DNA of 47,943 bases from Chitinophaga pinensis (GTDB taxonomy: Bacteria; Bacteroidota; Bacteroidia; NS11-12g; UBA9320), in the NCBI GenBank assembly GCA_945897885.1, contig CAMDGU010000019.1, positions 1 through 47,943 on the forward strand, read 5' to 3'. The position numbers and the translations under genes are program-made. This document shows positions 42,912-47,943 of the stretch, one piece after another. The notes under the pieces were generated by a model, which did no database searches, was not told the origin of the DNA, and worked only from the letters and a program-made list of their open reading frames with translations. The number at the start of each line of letters is the position of its first letter. The first letter of the stretch is position 1.

Positions 42912-44783
42912 TTAATCTAAGATCAATTTCGAGGTAGTCTGTCCTTCTTCAGAAGTAGTTCTTATAAAATAAACACCATTCGTAAGTTTAGAAACGTCTA
43001 ATGAAACAACTTTAGAATCAGGGTTCATAGTTAACACACTCTGACCAATGTTGTTTAAAACAGTAACCATTTGGATCTGCTTATCGGCAGTGATAGTTAA
43101 ATTATCAGAAGCCGGATTAGGATAGATATTTACTTTAGCAGCATTCAAACTTTTTATTGAAACTGTTGATTTTCTGAACAACACATTATCAATAAATACA
43201 GTTCCGGCACCGGTTGGATTGCCAACAAAAATTAATTGCCCGATATTAGCTCTGGTAGTTAAACCGGTAAAACTTGTTAATGGAATATCGTAAGTATTCC
43301 AGCTGTTTAAAGTTGGTGCACTTAAGGTTAATTCATGTTCTTTGTCATTGCCACCACCTAAAACTCCGTCGGCACCCATATCCACTAACTTAACTTTAAA
43401 AGCTGTAAGATTTGGAGTCCATGCATTCAGATAAAAATGGGTCATAGTTGACGCATCAATTTTGTTAGCACCAAGAGTTTCAACACCAACAAAATCAAGA
43501 GCTGAATATTTTTTGGTTTCGTTTCCTGCAATTTGGACATCTGTTAATGTGGCTGCAGACCAGCTTGTACGCCAAGTATCTACAGTTTTGTTCGTATAAG
43601 CATTACTAAATAATGACATTACATCTGTTGAAGCAAAGGTTGGAGTTGGAGCAGCGGTTTGAGGAGTGTTTGGATCAATGATCGGGGTTTTATGGTAATA
43701 TACATTGTCAATAAATACTGTGCCTGATCCTGGAGGTGTTCCTACAAAGATTAACTGTGCTATGTGTTTTTTGGTAGTTAAACCGGTAAAATCAGACATT
43801 GGAATATCAAAACTATTCCACTCATTTTGTTTCGGGGTTAAAGTTACTTGATGTTCCTTATCATCTCCTCCGGCAAAAGCGCCATCGGCGCCGAAATCAA
43901 CAATCTTAACTTTAAATTCTGTAAGATCAGCCGTCCAAGCGTCTACGTGGAAATACAACATGGAAGAAATATCTAAAACATTTGCACCAACTGTTTCAAT
44001 ACCAACAAAATCGAGGGATGAATACTTTTTAGTATCATTACCAGCAATTTGTAAATCGGTTAAAGTGGCAGCTGACCAACTAGTTCTCCAAGTGTCTACC
44101 GTTTTGTTTGTATAAGTATTACTAAACATTGAGATTACATCGGTAGAAGGTCTTGTAGGTGCAGGAGCTGCAGTAGTTGGTGCTGTTACTGCACCGGCAC
44201 TAAACGTAATGTTGTCGAAATAACAAACATTAGAATCGGTTCTGGCTTGAAAATCAGGAAAGATAATAATTTGATCAATATCGGTGGAAGATGGCTCTCC
44301 TACTTTACCGGCGAAATTAAACGTTAACTCTTCCCACTCATTAACTTTGGTGTTAGGCACCTTGATTTCTCCTGTAGAAGCTCCCGATGCCGTGGCGAAC
44401 TTTATACCTACGTCGCTTTTAACAGTTTTATAAACCATTATTTTAACGGTAGAGTTGGCAGTAGTCAAAGTAAATTTTCCTATGTCTGCACCATGCTTAG
44501 ATTCAACACCTGCCCATGGTTGACCCGTTTTTAATGGGGTAAGTTTGGCTACAATGTTAGATGTATTACCACCACTTTTGTTAGGGTTGGCAACTATTTT
44601 TAATTGCGCATTTGCATCATTTTCAAAACTAGTCCAGGTCCAATTGGCACCCTGTCCTCCAGACTCAAAGTTAATCGGAGCGTTTTGCGCAAAAGCACTC
44701 ATTGCCCCCATCATAAAAATAGAGAGGGTCATTTTTCTTAGCACACTTAAGTGTGACTTGGTTGTTGTGTAATTTTTTTTCAT
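42912..44783 (-). CDS. Secreted multi-domain glucan-binding protein with T9SS sorting domain
   Basis: 623 residues; ATG 44783 leads to a signal peptide ending SAFAQ (about residue 33). It has an N-terminal beta-sandwich (about 35-200, NFESGGQGANWTWTSFENDA). Two tandem, highly similar modules of about 150 residues follow (about 215-365 and 380-530). Each starts STDV.S.FSN.YTNKTVDTW, contains TDxQIAGNxTKKYSxLDFVG, and ends TVFIDNV, with Pro/Thr-rich linkers between. The C-terminal 75 residues (INPxP-like KVNIYPNPASDNLTITADKQ) are a type A T9SS sorting domain. No catalytic residues, so it is a surface-attached or released glycan-binding protein. It has its own copy of the conserved promoter element and so is likely co-regulated with the operon. 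Confidence 0.85.
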   Translation of the reverse strand: MKKNYTTTKSHLSVLRKMTLSIFMMGAMSAFAQNAPINFESGGQGANWTWTSFENDANAQLKIVANPNKSGGNTSNIVAKLTPLKTGQPWAGVESKHGADIGKFTLTTANSTVKIMVYKTVKSDVGIKFATASGASTGEIKVPNTKVNEWEELTFNFAGKVGEPSSTDIDQIIIFPDFQARTDSNVCYFDNITFSAGAVTAPTTAAPAPTRPSTDVISMFSNTYTNKTVDTWRTSWSAATLTDLQIAGNDTKKYSSLDFVGIETVGANVLDISSMLYFHVDAWTADLTEFKVKIVDFGADGAFAGGDDKEHQVTLTPKQNEWNSFDIPMSDFTGLTTKKHIAQLIFVGTPPGSGTVFIDNVYYHKTPIIDPNTPQTAAPTPTFASTDVMSLFSNAYTNKTVDTWRTSWSAATLTDVQIAGNETKKYSALDFVGVETLGANKIDASTMTHFYLNAWTPNLTAFKVKLVDMGADGVLGGGNDKEHELTLSAPTLNSWNTYDIPLTSFTGLTTRANIGQLIFVGNPTGAGTVFIDNVLFRKSTVSIKSLNAAKVNIYPNPASDNLTITADKQIQMVTVLNNIGQSVLTMNPDSKVVSLDVSKLTNGVYFIRTTSEEGQTTSKLILD

Positions 44784-44816
44784 TTTAATATTATTAATTT
44801 GGTTTAAAACCTTTTG

Positions 44817-44876
44817 ACGAAAGTAGATGAATGAGAGAGTAATAACCAAAAAAATTACTACATCTCTACTACATCA
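44817..44876 (-). promoter_or_regulatory. Conserved promoter-operator element, copy B
   Basis: Second copy of the 60-bp element at 39549-39608, including the identical 18-base TACATCTCTACTACATCA (plus strand), the A tract and CGAAAGTA at the same 21-base spacing. The -7-like end is 34 bases before the ATG of the binding-protein gene. Confidence 0.7.
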
Positions 44877-44975
44877 ACATTAAATTATTATTATTTTTAT
44901 TTTACTATTCATGTACATTTTTTTTGGGTATTTCTCTCAGTTGCAAAAAGGCAAATTATGTTAGTAGCCATACTA

Positions 44976-46592
44976 TTAGCTTTTTATGAATCTTGATCTA
45001 TAAGTTTTGTTACCTATCGAATAGGTTAAAACATAAATTCCTCGGTTTAGATTCTCTAATTCATTAATGAAAATAACATTATTTTCAACTGAATAGGTAT
45101 TTGACTTTACCAATTTTCCGTCTACCGCATATATCTGAACTGACAAAATGCTATCGATAATATTTCCAAAGTTTATAGTAAGATGGCTATTGACGGGATT
45201 AGGATAAAGTATATGATTTTTGAAGTTGTCAGTTAAAGTTGAATTTGTATTACTTTCTTGATAAACCCTTATATAGTCCATTTCTAATGCACTTTGTGTA
45301 AATGATGCGCTAATATTGGATTGAATGGCAATATTGACAAGAAGATATTGTTCAGTATCAAAAGGCCAAGTATTAGGATCTTTTTGTAATGGATTGTAGG
45401 TATAATGAATATTGGAATCAACACTAAAAACTAATTTCGTTGGTGTCCATTCTAATGTATAAACGTGAAAAGCAGTTGACGCAGTTGATATGGTTTGTCC
45501 ACCTAAATTTATAGTATTTCCAAAACTGGAGGGGGTATGAATGGCACTTTGAACAAAATTTTGGTTATTTCCCCAATGCTCCATTATATCTATTTCGCCG
45601 CAAGCCGGCCATACGGTTTTTCCAAAACCTAAATTATCCCAATAGGCTCCATTTTCATCTATATTTTTACCAAGCATCCAAACAGCAGGCCAGGTGCCAG
45701 CACCCGATGGGAGTTTTGCCCTAAATTCTACCCTACCATACTTAAAAGCAAACTTAGAATTCAGTCTGGCAGAGGTGTACTGTTTAGTATAACTTTGATC
45801 GGCATAAGTTTCCTTTTTTGCAATAATCTTTAGATTGCCGTTTTCTACTATCGAATTTTCAACCCTATTGGTATAATGTTGAATTTCTCCATTATACCAA
45901 CTACCAGATGTTGGTAATTCGGTTTGATGAAACCAATTCGAAGAATTAACAGGACCGTTGGTGTCAAACTCATCAGCCCACACTAATTTTGTATAAATAG
46001 AACCGGCAATCACCGTCCTTTTGTGTTCAAAATCATCCAGATAAGCCACAACACTGTCTCTATTGTTTTCACCATTAATCTGAATAACAACTCTGTTAAA
46101 ATCCTTTCTCTGCGCCGGTGGCAAAGAGCCACCGTTTAGATTAATAAATTTATCCTTAGCAAAATCAAATGTTATCGTTTGCCATTGATCTAAAAGCAAT
46201 GGTTTGATTATTTCTGATTGAGTAGACCAGGGTTCAGCAATTTTACCATCTTGTAATTTTAAGGAAACTTGATTAAGTTGACTGCCTGAAATGGTGCTAG
46301 ATGGAATAAAAATTTTAAATGAAAATATACTCTCCTTTGATAAATCAAGATTTTTTGTTAAATCAAATCTTACATTGGCATACAATCCTCCATTATCCCT
46401 GTATTCTAAAACATTATCTGAACTGTTTGTGCTAGTTTGAAAAGGGTTCTGAAAACCAGTTTTAATGAGGCAATTATCGCCTCGCCAATTGCCAATATTT
46501 CCATTTCCCTCAAAATCATCCTTTATAGTTTGGGAATTTGCCCAAAAAGGTGAGATTAATAACAACGAATAAACTATAAATTTATAAAACAT
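44976..46592 (-). CDS. GH16 family laminarinase-type glucanase with CBM-like domain and T9SS sorting domain
   Basis: 538 residues. A signal peptide ends near WANSQ (residue 21). Residues about 25-195 form a carbohydrate-binding beta-sandwich ([16 protein letters not shown], then [10 protein letters not shown] and [13 protein letters not shown]). Residues about 203-437 are the GH16 catalytic domain: [34 protein letters not shown] and the catalytic signature [12 protein letters not shown] near residue 334 with both Glu and the Asp intact. The terminal part ([18 protein letters not shown] to the end) is a type A T9SS sorting domain. It should be exported and act on extracellular beta-1,3-glucan. 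The upstream gap to gltX holds no copy of the conserved promoter element that I can see. Confidence 0.93.
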   Translation of the reverse strand: MFYKFIVYSLLLISPFWANSQTIKDDFEGNGNIGNWRGDNCLIKTGFQNPFQTSTNSSDNVLEYRDNGGLYANVRFDLTKNLDLSKESIFSFKIFIPSSTISGSQLNQVSLKLQDGKIAEPWSTQSEIIKPLLLDQWQTITFDFAKDKFINLNGGSLPPAQRKDFNRVVIQINGENNRDSVVAYLDDFEHKRTVIAGSIYTKLVWADEFDTNGPVNSSNWFHQTELPTSGSWYNGEIQHYTNRVENSIVENGNLKIIAKKETYADQSYTKQYTSARLNSKFAFKYGRVEFRAKLPSGAGTWPAVWMLGKNIDENGAYWDNLGFGKTVWPACGEIDIMEHWGNNQNFVQSAIHTPSSFGNTINLGGQTISTASTAFHVYTLEWTPTKLVFSVDSNIHYTYNPLQKDPNTWPFDTEQYLLVNIAIQSNISASFTQSALEMDYIRVYQESNTNSTLTDNFKNHILYPNPVNSHLTINFGNIIDSILSVQIYAVDGKLVKSNTYSVENNVIFINELENLNRGIYVLTYSIGNKTYRSRFIKS

Positions 46593-46744
46593 ATGAAAAC
46601 GTAGTTTGGATTTTTAGTGTTAATTACATGAACAACAATTTGAACCCAAAAGAGTTTCAAATCGTAAATCAAATGAATTTGTTAACTTTTAGTTTTAACT
46701 GCATTTACTCCAAGCAATTTAAGCCGTATTTTTGCGAACTATTT

Positions 46745-47943
46745 ATGGAACGTCGTGTTAGAGTAAGATTTGCGCCAAGCCCAACCGGGCCTTTGCATAT
46801 TGGCGGGGTAAGAACCGCCCTTTATAATTATTTATTTGCCAAAAAAAATGGCGGTGATTTTCTTTTGCGTATTGAAGATACCGACCAAAACCGTTTTGTG
46901 CCAGGTGCCGAAGACTATATTGTTGAAACCTTTAAGTGGCTGGGAATAACCTACGATGAAGGAGTTGGAATTGGTGGCCCCCATGCCCCATACCGCCAAA
47001 GCGAACGGCAGCCAATTTATAAGCAATATGCCGATCAGTTAATAGCCAATGATTTTGCCTATTACGCCTTTGATACCACCGAAGAATTGGATGAAATGCG
47101 AACCAAACTGGAAGCCAGCAAAATGCCTTCGAAGTATGATGCTGCCAGCCGCATGACCATGAAAAACAGTCTGACATTGAGCGAAGACGAAGTAAAAGAA
47201 CGCCTTGCCAACAATGAACCTTATGTGATTCGTTTGAAATTGCCACGTAAAGAAGAAGTGCGTTTTCATGATATCATCCGAGGTTGGGTAGTGGTGCAAA
47301 CCGCCCAAATGGATGACAAAGTTTTGTATAAAAGCGATGGCATGCCAACTTACCATTTGGCCAATGTGGTGGATGATTACTTAATGAAAATTACTCATGT
47401 TATCCGGGGTGAAGAATGGTTGCCATCGGCTCCATTGCATGTGATGCTTTATCGCTATTTGGGTTGGGAAGATGCGATGCCGCAATTTGCTCATTTGCCC
47501 TTATTATTAAAACCTGAAGGCAACGGAAAACTAAGCAAACGCGATGGCGATAAATTAGGTTTTCCGGTGTTTCCTTTGGAATGGAAAGACCCAGCCACCG
47601 GCGAAATATCCAGCGGTTACCGTGAAAGTGGCTATTTGCCCGCAGCAGTAATTAATATGCTTTCATTTTTAGGTTGGCACCCAAGCGACAACCGTGAAAT
47701 GTTTAGCGTTGAGGATTTGTTTAACGAATTTACTCTGGAACGGGTGAGTAAAAACGGGGCCAAGTTTGATTTAAACAAAGCCTTGTGGTTTAATCATGAA
47801 TATTTACAACTTCAGAATAATGCAGAAATAGCGGCTGAACTATTGACGTTGGCTTTAGCCAAGGGCTACAAAACCGATTTGGCTTACATAGAAAAAGTGG
47901 TGGCATTAATGAAAGAGAAAGTAAATTTTGCCAAGGAAATACT
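46745..47943 (+). CDS. gltX: Glutamate--tRNA ligase, C-terminus beyond window
   Basis: Class I tRNA synthetase charging tRNA-Glu. It starts [20 protein letters not shown] with the HIGH-type motif [15 protein letters not shown] follows near residue 40, then [20 protein letters not shown] near 210 and the KMSKS-type loop [12 protein letters not shown] near 260. [19 protein letters not shown] is an insertion often seen in Bacteroidota enzymes. The frame is still open at the last base, so about the last fifth (part of the anticodon-binding domain) is missing. Divergent from the GH16 gene. Confidence 0.96.
   Translation, partial: MERRVRVRFAPSPTGPLHIGGVRTALYNYLFAKKNGGDFLLRIEDTDQNRFVPGAEDYIVETFKWLGITYDEGVGIGGPHAPYRQSERQPIYKQYADQLIANDFAYYAFDTTEELDEMRTKLEASKMPSKYDAASRMTMKNSLTLSEDEVKERLANNEPYVIRLKLPRKEEVRFHDIIRGWVVVQTAQMDDKVLYKSDGMPTYHLANVVDDYLMKITHVIRGEEWLPSAPLHVMLYRYLGWEDAMPQFAHLPLLLKPEGNGKLSKRDGDKLGFPVFPLEWKDPATGEISSGYRESGYLPAAVINMLSFLGWHPSDNREMFSVEDLFNEFTLERVSKNGAKFDLNKALWFNHEYLQLQNNAEIAAELLTLALAKGYKTDLAYIEKVVALMKEKVNFAKEI

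Noticed and set aside
1-47943. CRISPR arrays, rRNA, tRNA, integrases or transposases
   Set aside because: No regularly spaced repeats, no rRNA or tRNA-like sequence and no transposase or integrase motifs were seen on either strand.

Overview
The window is an AT-rich chromosomal segment from a member of the Bacteroidota. The evidence is type IX secretion (T9SS) C-terminal sorting domains on several secreted proteins, a PorP/SprF-type protein, the asnS-rpoN neighbourhood, TAnnTTTG-type promoters and many lipoprotein or Q-ending signal peptides. I cannot name the species. Both ends cut through tRNA-synthetase genes: asnS on the left and gltX on the right.

Layout. (1) 1-7.76 kb: asnS (minus, partial), then plus-strand rpoN, a PAP2-like membrane protein, a PaaG-like enoyl-CoA hydratase, a secreted M43 metalloprotease and a PorP/SprF-TSP3-SPOR protein. 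(2) 7.76-12.1 kb: three consecutive minus-strand genes that are all interrupted. They are a T9SS surface protein split at an 8-G tract, an NmrA-like reductase split at a 9-A tract, and a small secreted protein with an internal stop. (3) 12.2-19.4 kb: minus-strand accessory and housekeeping genes (lipocalin, two SDRs, a small membrane protein, an outer-membrane protein, a CBU_0592-like protein, a CDF transporter, a double-VOC protein, a phosphopantetheinyl transferase). (4) 19.5-23.2 kb: gpmI, the HAM1/RdgB pyrophosphatase, holA and a stand-alone HsdR-N nuclease-like gene. (5) 23.3-46.6 kb: a large beta-glucan utilisation locus. (6) The start of gltX.

The glucan locus is the main interest. It encodes four GH17 modules, two GH16 laminarinase-type enzymes, one GH30, one GH149-like beta-1,3-oligoglucan phosphorylase, an inner-membrane GPH/MFS sugar transporter fused to a GH17 domain, a TIM-barrel glycosidase fused to a predicted outer-membrane beta-barrel, two families of glucan-binding proteins, and a one-piece periplasmic-sensor/HTH regulator. 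No SusC/SusD pair is present in the window. My model (inference) is as follows. Surface GH16 enzymes and the barrel-anchored enzyme cut laminarin-like beta-1,3/1,6-glucan. GH30 and GH17 lipoproteins trim it. Oligosaccharides enter the cytoplasm through the transporter-GH17 fusion. Cytoplasmic GH17s and the phosphorylase then finish the job, yielding glucose-1-phosphate.

A 60-bp element, identical at 50 positions, lies upstream of both the barrel-enzyme operon (39549-39608) and the binding-protein gene (44817-44876). It combines a Bacteroidota-type promoter with a GATGTA-N5-GATGTA direct repeat and is the best candidate operator for the adjacent regulator. All functional calls come from reading motifs by eye; no database search was possible.
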